Shown: positions 52,926 to 62,747, numbered from the stretch's first letter. The stretch: DNA of 63,617 nucleotides from an uncultured Bacteroidales bacterium (GCA_902802265.1 CADCLN010000012.1:1-63617); one strand, 5' to 3'. Program-made: numbers and translations. The notes: a model not told the origin generated them from the sequence alone.

Positions 52926-52995
52926 AAAATGAAGGATGAAGAATGAAGGATGAAGAATAAAAAATGAAGAATGAGGAATGAAGAATGAAGAATTT
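52926..52995. repeat. heptamer repeat tract (GAAGAAT/GAAGGAT)
   Basis: About ten heptamers related to GAAGAAT in tandem fill the spacer between the SGNH and MBOAT genes. The same heptamers, in one or other orientation, occur at 29310-29346, 31618-31636, 32186-32213 and 62814-62836. Confidence 0.75.
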
Positions 52996-53011
52996 AAGTT
53001 ACCGGAAATCG

Positions 53012-53932
53012 TCAGAAGCCCTTTAGCGAGAGATGGGGACGCTGCTCCTGTGGTGTCGGCGGTTGCATCACACGGGTCTGGGAACCTTTCGGCGCAACTG
53101 TTTCGTAGGCTCGGATGATGGCTTCTGCCAGTAAGGTGCCTTGCAGTTGATAGCCTTGTGCCAGGTAGTGAACGCCGTCTGCCTGCATCAGTCCTGCATC
53201 GCGCCAGTTGCCAGGAGCGTGGGTGGGACCGCCGGCAATGGTAAAGATGTCCCACACGGCCATGTGGTGGGCGTTGCCATACTCCACAATGTTGCGGGCC
53301 ACACGCTCTGTCCGCTCGTTGCGCACTTTGGTGGTGGAATAGTGTGTGCGGCGGCGGCGACCTTTTCCTGTGGTGTATTTTCCGCCGGTGCGCACACTGA
53401 TGTAGCTGCCTGGAGGGGTTGTCAGCAGGAAAAGAACGCCTGGACAGCGGTCGCTGATGCGCTGAGTGAGCAGGTCGAGTGTGTTGCTGTGGGCGGACTC
53501 CAGAAAGTCGCCGTGCGCCTCGTTGGTGCCGAAACTGACGATGACAAGGTGGGGACGCTCGGCAGAGACACGTTGCACCATGTCCTGTTCGTAGAATCGG
53601 CGTGCCCATGCCCCATTGATGCCGTAGTAGGCAAATTCTACCTGCGGAAAACGAGCCTTCAGCGTGGAGGCGACACTGCGCGGATAGATGTTGCCGCGTG
53701 TGTGGCTGTCGCCAATCAGCATGACCTTCACGGGCTTTCCTTCGCGTATGCGCTGGAACACGCTGTGGAGCGCAGCGGGATTGTGCAGTTCGTTGGTGCG
53801 GGTGTTCTTAAAGCTGAACGGGAAGGGCGTGGAGAGTGACTGCGAGAAGCATGGGAGGCTCACCGCAAGCAGGATATATAATATGTGTAGAATTTTGTTC
53901 ACGTGGGGTTTACGGATTGATTCGATTGTCAT
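53012..53932 (-). CDS. SGNH/GDSL-family hydrolase, secreted
   Basis: The frame opens at 53932, but the GTG at 53902 gives a signal peptide (VNKILHILYILLAVSLPCFSQS) and avoids overlap with the upstream gene, so it may be the real start. The 296-306-residue product has the SGNH blocks GDSHTRGN (nucleophile Ser), GTNEAHGD (Asn) and DGVHY (Asp/His). It is probably a periplasmic esterase or acetyl-transfer partner for the MBOAT enzyme 98 bp downstream. Confidence 0.82.
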   Translation of the reverse strand: MTIESIRKPHVNKILHILYILLAVSLPCFSQSLSTPFPFSFKNTRTNELHNPAALHSVFQRIREGKPVKVMLIGDSHTRGNIYPRSVASTLKARFPQVEFAYYGINGAWARRFYEQDMVQRVSAERPHLVIVSFGTNEAHGDFLESAHSNTLDLLTQRISDRCPGVLFLLTTPPGSYISVRTGGKYTTGKGRRRRTHYSTTKVRNERTERVARNIVEYGNAHHMAVWDIFTIAGGPTHAPGNWRDAGLMQADGVHYLAQGYQLQGTLLAEAIIRAYETVAPKGSQTRVMQPPTPQEQRPHLSLKGF

Positions 53933-55457
53933 AATTCTCTTTGCCGTTCATCAGCACATCGTACAGCAGTCGGGCCAGTTTTTTGCCTCCTGAGAAGTTG
54001 ATGTGTGTGTAGTCGAGGTTTGCCTGATGTTTTTCCACCATGGCGGCAAGGGATCCGTCGCCCCCCATGGCTTCGTAGAGGTTCCAGAAGGCGATGTGTG
54101 TGTCGGATGCCATTTTTCGCTGAAACTGCACCAGTTCCTGTATGCCGCGCATGGTGTGATACTGTCCGTCGGCACCTTTTTCGTCGCGGTCGCCCACCGA
54201 CACCAAAAGGATGCTGACGCCAGGGAAGGCTTCCTGCAGGTGCTGGATGCTCTGCTTCATGCGTTTCACATACCAGCCGTAATCGACTTGCTTGTGGTTG
54301 GCCACGTTCAGTCCGTACTGCAGGACGATGAGGTCATAGGGCCGCTGCTGCTGGAAGGCTTTCAGCGTTTCCTGCGGAATGTCTTTCAACAGCCAGCCGT
54401 TTGAGGCTCGCATGCTGTAGTTGTCCAGCGTGATGCCTGTCTTGCCGTCGAGTGCGACTCCGTAGAAACGGCTGCTTTCGCCCGATGTCACGGATAGCCG
54501 AAAGCGGGTGATGTTGCCGGAGAGGGACTGGTGTGTGATGCTGCCCATGGTTTGCTGACCTGTGCGGGTGGTGACTTCGTGTTCGGTATAGGTTGTGTCA
54601 AGGGTGTATTCGCCCCCAGGGTTCTGCGAATCGGGCTGAAGGGTATAGACGGTGTCGATGTGCATGGTTTTGACGGTGTGCACTTCTTCGGTTATTTCGG
54701 GCGTGCCGTCTTTGGTGTATATGGGCTGGAGCGCTTCGTCGCCCAGGGCGGCAAGGATTTGCACGCCGTCGCCTGCCGTGTAATAGACGGTGGCCACTTC
54801 GGCCGATGCCAGGTGTGTCAGGGTTTTTCTCTGGGTGCATCTGAGTTCCATCGTGGCGGGGCCTGCAGGGATGTAGTAGCGACCGTTGATGCCCTGCAGG
54901 GCGGGTTTGAATCCTCGGCTGCGTTCATCGTTGGCGTTGTGTGCGGTCCAGCCTTTTGCCTTGGCTGTCACCGTGGTGCGGAATCCTGCCGTTTCGCTGT
55001 CGATATCTACAAAGCCTACACCGCAGCCGCCAAAGACAGTTTGCAGCTGGTCGCGCAGATGGGCTGTGAGGATGTCGCCCTCGATGTAGCTGTCGCCGAA
55101 GTAGGCTATGCGCACAGGACGGCTGTGGGCTTCGGAGAGGGCTGCATAGAAGGGGTCCATCGTGCGGTCAGCAGCATCGAGGCTGAAGTCTTCAATGGCG
55201 GTCATGCCTTCGGGCACTGAATCTACGTGGGCAACGTGCTTGATTTCGACTGCGGCTGTATCCAGTTGCTGCTGCACATATCCTTCGGCAGAGTCGGCAC
55301 GCACTTCGGCAAGCACACGACCGTCGTCGCCTACCTGCTGGATGTCGGAAAGCAGGTTGACACGACGCATTTCGTGGTCAAAGAGGCTGAATCGCGGAAC
55401 GTAGAAAAGTGCCAATAATGACAATACGACAAGCAGCGTGAGCAGAAAGGGTTTCAT
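53910..55457 (-). CDS. SGNH/GDSL-family hydrolase, membrane-anchored
   Basis: The 515-residue product starts with an uncleaved-type hydrophobic segment (MKPFLLTLLVVLSLLALFYVPRF). The catalytic domain has GDSYIEGD (nucleophile Ser), QYGLNVAN (Asn block) and DYTHINFSGG (Asp/His). A beta-rich insert at about 190-330 separates the first two blocks. With the next SGNH gene and MBOAT it forms a set like the polysaccharide or peptidoglycan O-acetylation systems. Confidence 0.85.
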   Translation of the reverse strand: MKPFLLTLLVVLSLLALFYVPRFSLFDHEMRRVNLLSDIQQVGDDGRVLAEVRADSAEGYVQQQLDTAAVEIKHVAHVDSVPEGMTAIEDFSLDAADRTMDPFYAALSEAHSRPVRIAYFGDSYIEGDILTAHLRDQLQTVFGGCGVGFVDIDSETAGFRTTVTAKAKGWTAHNANDERSRGFKPALQGINGRYYIPAGPATMELRCTQRKTLTHLASAEVATVYYTAGDGVQILAALGDEALQPIYTKDGTPEITEEVHTVKTMHIDTVYTLQPDSQNPGGEYTLDTTYTEHEVTTRTGQQTMGSITHQSLSGNITRFRLSVTSGESSRFYGVALDGKTGITLDNYSMRASNGWLLKDIPQETLKAFQQQRPYDLIVLQYGLNVANHKQVDYGWYVKRMKQSIQHLQEAFPGVSILLVSVGDRDEKGADGQYHTMRGIQELVQFQRKMASDTHIAFWNLYEAMGGDGSLAAMVEKHQANLDYTHINFSGGKKLARLLYDVLMNGKENYDNRINP

Positions 55458-55465
55458 GGGATAAA

Positions 55466-55498
55466 AAGACCCCCTCTAAGACCCCCTCTAGGGGGAGA
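55466..55498. repeat. GC-rich palindromic repeat, copy 2
   Basis: AAGACCCCCTCTAAGACCCC followed by CTCTAGGGGGAGA, in the spacer between the 7TM-HD gene and the SGNH gene. It is nearly the reverse complement of the copy at 44731-44763. Confidence 0.75.
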
Positions 55499-55515
55499 AT
55501 CTTGTGGTCTGGGGT

Positions 55516-57570
55516 CTATGTAGTAGTCTGTAGTTCGGGATAGGTAATGCGGGTGTGGTATATCGTCTTGAGTTTTTCCTTCAATACGCTCTTGGTGGTT
55601 TCGATGTCCTTGAAGGTGATAGCGCAATTGCGGAAGTATCCGTCGCTGACGAGTGTGTCGATGATTTTATCGACCAATGCCGAGATGGTTTCTTCCGTAA
55701 ATTCGGTCAGGGAGCGTGAGGCTGCCTCGACGGAATCGACCATCATGAGGATGGCTTCTTCCTTTGTTTCGGGGTTGGGTCCTGGATAGGTGAATATGGA
55801 GGTATCTATCTGTTCGTCGGGATGTTCGTTCTTGTAGGTAATGTAGAAGTATTTGGTCATGCCCGTGCCGTGGTGTGTGGTGATGAATCGGCGTATGATG
55901 GGAGGCAGGTTGTACTTTGCAGCCAACGCAAGTCCGTTTTTGACGTGGGCAATGATGACTTCGGCAGACTTCTGCGGAGTGAGGTGTCTGTGCGGCGAAA
56001 TGCCTTTCTGGTTTTCGGTAAAGAACACGGGGCGCTCGATTTTTCCAACGTCGTGATAGAGTGCACCCGTTCTGACCAACTGCGCCTTGGCTCCGATTTT
56101 GCGGGCCACTTCGCTGGCAAGGTTGGCTACCTGCATGGAGTGCTGGAAGGTGCCTGGTGCAATCTCTGTCATGCGCTGCAGCAGGGGGTTGTTGATGTTG
56201 GAGAGTTCGACCAACGTCACATCCGAAATGAAGCCGAAGCCTTTTTCCAGAAGATAGAGCAGGGGGTAAGTGAATAGCAGGAGCACGCCGTTGATGAAGA
56301 AGTAGATGTAATAGGTGGTATCTATCTTGGTGAAGTCGTTCTCTATGATGCCTTCGTAGGCTGTGTAGAACAGCATGTAGGCGAGGGCTATAAACGCCGC
56401 CGTGCGAACAATCTGCGAGCGTTGGGACAGTTCGCGCAGGGTCTGAATGGATATCATGCCTGTGACGAGTTGCAGGAGCAGAAATTCAAAAGGGGACTTC
56501 AACGTGAGCGAGATGATGGCAATCATGGCACAGTGGAACATGAAGGCTGTGCGACTGTCCATGAAGACGCGGATGATGATGGGCACCATGCAGCAGGGGA
56601 GCATGAATACGTGCATGAATTTGTGTGACACCATCCAACTGGCAACGATGCAGAAGAATACCAGCAGGGCGAAGAGCAGGATGCAGGAGCGCATGTTGTC
56701 GAAGTAGTCTGCACGGAACAGCTGGATGTAGCTGATGAGGGTAATGAGCAGGAGGGTGACGAAGATGCTTTGTCCGATGATGGTGTATAGTTCGTGGCTG
56801 TCGTCGCCTACGTGTTTCGACACTTCACGCTCGTATGATTTCAGGATGTTGTAGGTCTCCTTGGTGACAATCTCTCCACGGTCGATGATTTTCTGACCGC
56901 TTTGCACCATGCCGCTTGCTCCTGATATGCTGGAGAGCAGGTCTGCCTTGGCTGATTCCGATTTCGTCTTGTCGTACTGCAAGTTGGGCTGCAGCATTTC
57001 GTCGAGGTTTAAGTCCTGCATCACCAGACGGGAAAAGTTCACCGTGTCTGCATGCATGATGAATTCGTAGGCTGAACGTGTGGTAAACAGCATGGATGTC
57101 TGCACGGAGAGGGCTTCGTTTCCCCTGACGATGCGCACACTGCTGGTAGCAGGACTTTGCAGTTCTGCATATTCTTCTATGGAGAGTATGCCTCGGTTGT
57201 AGATGGTGTCGAGCACCTGGGCAATGTGCTTGATATAGAGGTTCGCCTTCGGAAATTGCCATTCGTTCAGTTTGGCAGTATAGAGGTTGCGCAGCACTGC
57301 CTTGCCCACTTCTTCGTCCATGTTGTAGTAGGGTTGGAATTTCCGCATGACGCTGTCTTGCTCATGGCGAATGAGGGCATCGTCTTTGTAGATGGGAAAT
57401 TTGAACGTAGCTATCAGTTGTCCGTAGCGCCAAGGTTTATCTATTGAGTAGTCGTAGGAAAACTTGTCGCCACGGGGCATGAAATAGACGATGAGCAGGG
57501 TTGACACCACAACGATGGCTGTCTTGATGAGAAGTTGATCCAGCGAATCTCTTTTTTGTTGCTTTTTCAT
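55516..57570 (-). CDS. 7TM-HD cyclic dinucleotide phosphodiesterase (PgpH-like)
   Basis: The start is the ATG at 57570 (MKKQQKRDSLDQLLIKTAIVVVSTLLIVYFM). The 684-residue product has one N-terminal helix, a periplasmic 7TM-7TMR-HD-type domain (to about 270), several transmembrane helices (about 275-440) and a C-terminal HD domain (GTFQHSMQVANLASEVARKIGAKAQLVRTGALYHDVGKIERP, HD at about 503; HHGTG later). Such proteins hydrolyse c-di-AMP in other bacteria. Substrate specificity here is inferred. It precedes the SGNH-MBOAT genes by 58 bp and may be in the same transcript. It ends in TAG. Confidence 0.9.
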   Translation of the reverse strand: MKKQQKRDSLDQLLIKTAIVVVSTLLIVYFMPRGDKFSYDYSIDKPWRYGQLIATFKFPIYKDDALIRHEQDSVMRKFQPYYNMDEEVGKAVLRNLYTAKLNEWQFPKANLYIKHIAQVLDTIYNRGILSIEEYAELQSPATSSVRIVRGNEALSVQTSMLFTTRSAYEFIMHADTVNFSRLVMQDLNLDEMLQPNLQYDKTKSESAKADLLSSISGASGMVQSGQKIIDRGEIVTKETYNILKSYEREVSKHVGDDSHELYTIIGQSIFVTLLLITLISYIQLFRADYFDNMRSCILLFALLVFFCIVASWMVSHKFMHVFMLPCCMVPIIIRVFMDSRTAFMFHCAMIAIISLTLKSPFEFLLLQLVTGMISIQTLRELSQRSQIVRTAAFIALAYMLFYTAYEGIIENDFTKIDTTYYIYFFINGVLLLFTYPLLYLLEKGFGFISDVTLVELSNINNPLLQRMTEIAPGTFQHSMQVANLASEVARKIGAKAQLVRTGALYHDVGKIERPVFFTENQKGISPHRHLTPQKSAEVIIAHVKNGLALAAKYNLPPIIRRFITTHHGTGMTKYFYITYKNEHPDEQIDTSIFTYPGPNPETKEEAILMMVDSVEAASRSLTEFTEETISALVDKIIDTLVSDGYFRNCAITFKDIETTKSVLKEKLKTIYHTRITYPELQTTT

Positions 57571-57693
57571 GACCACAGATTACACAGATTTACCATTTAC
57601 CATTTACCATTTTTCACCACAGATTACACAGATTACACAGATTGTGGTTTTTATTGCTTGCAAGTGAGTAAATGGTAAACAGCAAATGTTGTT

Positions 57694-58995
57694 TTATTCT
57701 TTCATCAGATAGTTTTTGAATGTTGCAAAATCTTTCGTCATCGGCACACTTTGTTTCGTGCCCTTCATGAAGGCTTGCAACTTGGCAGGAATGGCAATGT
57801 CGTCGCCCCAAATCCGATCTACTGTGTCTTTAAACTTGGCGGGATGGGCAGTCTCGAGGAATACACCCACCTCACCAGCCTGTAATCCTTCGGCTAAAGC
57901 ACGATAGCCGCAGGCTCCGTGTGGGTCGCAGATGTAGCCTGTCTGGGCTTTCACCTCACGGATGGTTTCGGCAATCTGGGTGTCTGTATAGGTGGCACCG
58001 CTGATGTCGGCACAGATGGCTGCGTGGCTTTTGCCGTAGAGGTCGTAGATGCGGGCAAAATTGCTGGGGTCGCCTACATCCATGGCATTGGCAATGGTCT
58101 GCACCGAGGGTTTCGGCTGATACTTGCCTGTTTGCAGATACTTGAAGAAGATGTCGTTGGCGTTGTTTGCGGCAATAAAATGCTTGATGGGAAGACCCAT
58201 CTTCTTGCCAAACAGGGCAGAACAGATGTTGCCGAAGTTGCCCGACGGCACACATACCACAAGCTGGTCTGCCAATCCCAGTTTTTTCATCTGAGCATAG
58301 GCATAGAAGTAGTAAAACGACTGCGGAAGGAAACGTGCCACATTGATGGAGTTGGCACTGGTCAACGCCATGTGATGATTCAGCTCTGTATCCATGAAAG
58401 CATTCTTCACCAAAGCCTGACAGTCGTCGAACACGCCATCCACTTCAACCGCTGTAATGTTCTGCCCCAACGTCGTAAACTGACACTCCTGGATGGGCGA
58501 TACTTTTCCTTTGGGATAAAGGACATAGACATGGATGCCGTCAACACCAAGGAAACCGTTGGCAACGGCTGAACCTGTGTCGCCAGAAGTGGCTACGAGG
58601 ACATTTACCTGTCCTTTACCTTCTTTCTTCAGAAAATACTGCAAAAGGCGGGCCATAAACCTTGCGCCCACATCCTTGAAGGCCAACGTGGGACCATGGA
58701 AAAGTTCCAGCGAGTAGATGTTGTCGGTCACTCTCACACAGGGGCAATCAAAAGACAGCGTGTCATACACAATCTGCTTCAGCGACTCGGCATCCACGTC
58801 TTCGCCAAAGAAGGCATCGGCCACCGTGTAGGCAATCTCCTGAAACGAAAGATTCTCTATATTGTCAAAAAACTCCTGAGGTAAAACCTTGATACGTTCT
58901 GGCATATAAAGTCCCTTGTCCTCAGCAAGTCCCTTTACCACCGCCTTTTCCAGTGTGGCGATAGGTGCTTGTCCGTTTGTACTGTAGTATTTCAT
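57694..58995 (-). CDS. thrC: threonine synthase
   Basis: The 433-residue product (MKYYSTNGQAPIATLEKAVVKGLAEDKGLYMPERI...) is threonine synthase: phosphohomoserine to threonine, PLP-dependent. The PLP lysine lies in FHGPTLAFKDVGARFM and the phosphate loop in VATSGDTGSAVANGFLG. It is the last gene of the thrA-apgM-thrC operon, 12 bp after the apgM-like gene. Confidence 0.96.
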   Translation of the reverse strand: MKYYSTNGQAPIATLEKAVVKGLAEDKGLYMPERIKVLPQEFFDNIENLSFQEIAYTVADAFFGEDVDAESLKQIVYDTLSFDCPCVRVTDNIYSLELFHGPTLAFKDVGARFMARLLQYFLKKEGKGQVNVLVATSGDTGSAVANGFLGVDGIHVYVLYPKGKVSPIQECQFTTLGQNITAVEVDGVFDDCQALVKNAFMDTELNHHMALTSANSINVARFLPQSFYYFYAYAQMKKLGLADQLVVCVPSGNFGNICSALFGKKMGLPIKHFIAANNANDIFFKYLQTGKYQPKPSVQTIANAMDVGDPSNFARIYDLYGKSHAAICADISGATYTDTQIAETIREVKAQTGYICDPHGACGYRALAEGLQAGEVGVFLETAHPAKFKDTVDRIWGDDIAIPAKLQAFMKGTKQSVPMTKDFATFKNYLMKE

Positions 58996-59007
58996 TTCTG
59001 TATTTTT

Positions 59008-60237
59008 TTATTCTTCCTTCATAAATGCCTTCATAAATTCATCCTTCTCCAACTGCCCATAACGTCCTTCCTTGCAAGCCACTTCGTCGAAGGTTTCCAC
59101 CTTGTCAGCCTCCATGCCAGGAGCATAGATCAGGAAGGGGACGGGTTCATTGGTGTGCGTGCGATAGGCAACAGGTGTCGGATGGTCGGGCAACACGGCG
59201 ATAGCCACTTGCTCATGCTTTACGGCTTCATAGACAGGACCCACAATGCGGCTGTCTAAATACTCAATGGTCTTTAGTTTCAATTCCAAGTTTCCGTCGT
59301 GCCCAGCCTCGTCCGATGCCTCCACATGGACATAGACAAAGTCGTCCGTCTCCAACGCCTTGATGGCAGCCTGTGCCTTGCCTTCGTAGTTGGTGTCAGC
59401 CAAACCTGTGGCTCCAGGCACATCAATCACCCGAAGTCCTGCCAACGTACCGATGCCACGAATCAAATCCACAGCCGTAATCACCGCCCCACGCTTGATT
59501 TGCGGAAACGTCGTTGTCAGCGGAACCATGTGTGGACGATAGCCACCAGCCCAAGGCCAGATGCTGTTTGCCTGACGTTCACCACGCTTTGCTTTCTCCA
59601 CATTGTAGGGGTGACACGCCAACAGTTCCTGTGAACGGAGAATCAGGTCGTTTATCAAATCCGCCGTTTCCTGGGCAGTCAGTTCGTTGTCGTTGGGAGC
59701 ATCTGTCTCTGCCTTTACCAGCAGCGGACGCCACGGTTCGTCGGGATGGTCGTGCGGCGGCTGACAAACCACATGCTTGTTGCCACCACGAATGACCAAC
59801 AGATGGCGGTATTGCACACCACAGTAGAATTTCACCCTGTCAGTAGCCAGATGTTCATTCAGATAATCAATCAGCCCCGCAGCATCGCTCGTCTGCAAAT
59901 TGCCACCATTGTGTGTGACAATCTTTCCATCCTCCAGTGTGATGATATTGCAGCGAATCGCCATATCGTTGGGAGCCAGCTCCACACCGATGCTGGCAGC
60001 CTCCAGCGGTCCGCGTCCCTCATACACCTCGTTCTGGTCATAGCCCAAGATGCTGCTGTTTGCTACTTCGCTGCCTGGATGGAACCCATCCTGCACCGTC
60101 TTCAGCATACCCGTGCAACCCATCTTTGCCAACAAGTCCATATACGGCGTGTGGGCATACTGCAAAAGTGTTTTATTTCCTAAGGCTTCCACAGGCCAGT
60201 CGGCCATGCCGTCGCCCAATATAACAATATGTTTCAT
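59008..60237 (-). CDS. ApgM-type phosphoglycerate-mutase homologue, probable homoserine kinase substitute
   Basis: The 409-residue product belongs to the archaeal-type, cofactor-independent phosphoglycerate mutase family: MKHIVILGDGMADWPVEALGNKTLLQYAHTPYMDLLAKMG, SEVANSSILGYD with the metal-binding Ser, and later HVEASDEAGHDGNLELKLKTIEYLD and VLPDHPTPV. It sits exactly where homoserine kinase (thrB) belongs, and its ATG overlaps the thrA stop (TAATG). No thrB is seen in the window. The likely job is phosphorylation of homoserine. The family is firm; the reaction is inferred from position. Confidence 0.85.
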   Translation of the reverse strand: MKHIVILGDGMADWPVEALGNKTLLQYAHTPYMDLLAKMGCTGMLKTVQDGFHPGSEVANSSILGYDQNEVYEGRGPLEAASIGVELAPNDMAIRCNIITLEDGKIVTHNGGNLQTSDAAGLIDYLNEHLATDRVKFYCGVQYRHLLVIRGGNKHVVCQPPHDHPDEPWRPLLVKAETDAPNDNELTAQETADLINDLILRSQELLACHPYNVEKAKRGERQANSIWPWAGGYRPHMVPLTTTFPQIKRGAVITAVDLIRGIGTLAGLRVIDVPGATGLADTNYEGKAQAAIKALETDDFVYVHVEASDEAGHDGNLELKLKTIEYLDSRIVGPVYEAVKHEQVAIAVLPDHPTPVAYRTHTNEPVPFLIYAPGMEADKVETFDEVACKEGRYGQLEKDEFMKAFMKEE

Positions 60238-62717
60238 TAGATATTCGCTATACTCATTATATCCGCAAAGACACCAGCAGCTGTCACCGAAGCACCGGCA
60301 CCATAACCCTGAATCAGCATGGGGTACTGGTTGTAACGCTCCGTCGTGATGAGGATGATGTTGTTCGACCCCTCCAAATCGTAAAGCGGATGGTGCTCAT
60401 CCACACGGCGCAGAGCCACACTGCCCTTTCCGTTTTCCAGCTTGGCAACAAAGCGCCAACGCTGATGAGCCGCCTCCACCTCCTTGCGTTCAGCCTCAAA
60501 CTGGGCATCCAGCGAGGGCAAGTTCTTCCAGAAATCCTCCAGCGAACCGTCGAAAAACGACTGCGGAATGAACAGTTGCTTCTCCACATCCTCCTGACTC
60601 AGTTTGTAGCCCGCTTCACGCGAAAGGATGACCAGTTTGCGAATCACGTCCTTACCTGACAAGTCAATGCGCGGATCGGGTTCGGCATAACCTTCTTCCT
60701 TCGCCAGACGCACCGTTTCGCTGAACGGAACCGCCTGCGAGATGGTGTTGAAAATATAGTTGAGTGTACCCGAAAGCACAGCCTCCAGTTTCAGAATCTT
60801 GTCACCCGAAGCACACAGGTCGTTGATGGTATTGATGATGGGAAGTCCTGCACCCACATTCGTTTCAAACAGGAATTTCACACCACGGCGGCGTGCCGTC
60901 TCCTTCAGCAACTTGTAATTGTCGTAGTCGCCCGAAGCCGCCACCTTGTTGGCTGCCACCACACTGATGTTGTTGCTCAGGAAGTCATGATACAGCGTCG
61001 GCACATCATTCGACGCCGTACAATCCACAAACACCGAATTAAAGATGTTCATGCCTATCACTTCATCCCTCAACCGTTGCAGATTCGACGGCGCAGCTTC
61101 CTTCAACTTGCGACGCAATGTCTGGACAGCGAACACACCATCCTCGGCAAACTGCATCAGGTCGATGCCCTCACGGTCGAACACCGCATTATGTCCCGAA
61201 GCAATGCCCACCACGTTGATTTTCAAGTTACGCTCAGCCATCAACTTCTGCCGCTGACCAGCAATCTGTTCCAGCAGACTGCCGCCCACCGTGCCGACGC
61301 CGCAAAGGAACACATTCAGCACCTGGTATTCGCTGAGGAAGAACGAGTCGTGAATCACATTCATGCTCTTGCGCAGATACTTGCTCTCCACCACAAACGA
61401 AATGTTCGTTTCGCTGGCACCCTGCGCACAAGCAATCACACTGATACCATTGCGTCCCAACGTACCAAACAATTTGCCCGCAATACCTGGCGTATGCTTC
61501 ATGTTCTCGCCTACAATGGCAATGGTAGCCAAGTCGCGCTCCAGCTTCATCTTGTACATCGCGCCCATCTCTATCTCCTTGGCAAATTCGCGGTTCAGCA
61601 CTTCACAGGCTGCATCCGCATCCTCGTTGCGCACACCGATGGACGTAGAGTTTTCCGAACTGGCCTGACTCACCATGAACACACTGATGCCCTCGGCAGC
61701 CAACACCGTGAAGATGCGCTGGTTCACGCCAATCACACCCACCATCGACAGACCGCTCACCGTAATCAGCGCCGTGCCCTTGATGGACGAAATACCCTTG
61801 ATGGCACGGGCCGAATCGCCACAGTCCTCCGTGATGATGGTGCCAGGATCCTCTGGACGGAACGTATTTTTGATAAGGATAGGAATATTCTTGATACAGA
61901 CAGGATAAATCGTCGGCGGATAAACCACTTTCGCACCGAAATTGCAAAGTTCCGTAGCCTCCACATACGACAACTTGTCGATGGGGTATGCCGTGTTGAT
62001 GACACGCGGGTCAGCTGTCATGAAGCCCGACACATCCGTCCATATCTCCAGCACCTCAGCATCCAGCGTAGCTGCCAGGATAGCTGCCGTGTAGTCGCTG
62101 CCGCCACGTCCCAGGTTGGTAATCTCACCCGTCTGGGCATCCGTCGAGATGAAACCGCCAGCCAGACACACCTTGTGGTCAGCACGTCCAGTCATAAAGT
62201 CGGCAAACGCCTCCCGTATCAGCGGCGCAGAGATGCTGCTCGAAAACAGATTCTTTCCGTGCTTCCGCTTCGTCTTGATAAAATCCAGCGAATTATACCA
62301 ACAGGCATCCCGCACCAGCGCGGCAACCACCTGACTGGAAATGCGCTCACCATACGACACGATGGCACAGCTCGTCTTCTCCGACAAATCCTTAATCAGA
62401 TAGACACCCTGGAAAATGCTCTTCAGCTCATCCAGCAACCCGTCCACCCTGCCCAGCAGATCCGTCTTCCCTTCGCCGTCGGGTATCACAGCCTCAATCA
62501 TCCGATGATGCCGTTCCACCATCTCCGTATATGAAGCCAGATAAGCAGCATCGCCAGCCACCGCCAACTGCGACGTGCGGATGAGTTGGTCAGTAATGCC
62601 ACCCAGCGCAGAAACCACCACGATGACAGGCTCCTGACACGCCTCCACGATTTTCTTCAAACTGAGAATACTCTCAACGGAACCCACAGACGTTCCACCA
62701 AACTTTAAAACCTTCAT
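60237..62717 (-). CDS. thrA: bifunctional aspartokinase/homoserine dehydrogenase
   Basis: The start is the ATG at 62717 (MKVLKFGGTSVGSVESILSLKKIVE...); the longer frame starts inside the promoter. The 826-residue product has the aspartate kinase domain (to about 300), two ACT regulatory repeats (about 310-460) and homoserine dehydrogenase (about 465-826; VFLCGVGTVGGSLLEQI NAD motif, SGTLNYIFNTI, EPDPRIDLSGKDVIRK). It makes the first and third steps from aspartate to homoserine. Threonine feedback through the ACT domains is expected. Confidence 0.96.
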   Translation of the reverse strand: MKVLKFGGTSVGSVESILSLKKIVEACQEPVIVVVSALGGITDQLIRTSQLAVAGDAAYLASYTEMVERHHRMIEAVIPDGEGKTDLLGRVDGLLDELKSIFQGVYLIKDLSEKTSCAIVSYGERISSQVVAALVRDACWYNSLDFIKTKRKHGKNLFSSSISAPLIREAFADFMTGRADHKVCLAGGFISTDAQTGEITNLGRGGSDYTAAILAATLDAEVLEIWTDVSGFMTADPRVINTAYPIDKLSYVEATELCNFGAKVVYPPTIYPVCIKNIPILIKNTFRPEDPGTIITEDCGDSARAIKGISSIKGTALITVSGLSMVGVIGVNQRIFTVLAAEGISVFMVSQASSENSTSIGVRNEDADAACEVLNREFAKEIEMGAMYKMKLERDLATIAIVGENMKHTPGIAGKLFGTLGRNGISVIACAQGASETNISFVVESKYLRKSMNVIHDSFFLSEYQVLNVFLCGVGTVGGSLLEQIAGQRQKLMAERNLKINVVGIASGHNAVFDREGIDLMQFAEDGVFAVQTLRRKLKEAAPSNLQRLRDEVIGMNIFNSVFVDCTASNDVPTLYHDFLSNNISVVAANKVAASGDYDNYKLLKETARRRGVKFLFETNVGAGLPIINTINDLCASGDKILKLEAVLSGTLNYIFNTISQAVPFSETVRLAKEEGYAEPDPRIDLSGKDVIRKLVILSREAGYKLSQEDVEKQLFIPQSFFDGSLEDFWKNLPSLDAQFEAERKEVEAAHQRWRFVAKLENGKGSVALRRVDEHHPLYDLEGSNNIILITTERYNQYPMLIQGYGAGASVTAAGVFADIMSIANI

Positions 62718-62747
62718 GAACCAATGATAATAATTCAAAAATCGCTG

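Noticed and set aside
52914-53609. 740-residue version of the MBOAT protein
   Set aside because: The extension is translated from the SGNH gene in another frame and from heptamer repeats.
60987-62534. A 515-codon plus-strand frame
   Set aside because: It is antisense to thrA and rich in His, Arg and Gln, which is typical of a shadow frame.
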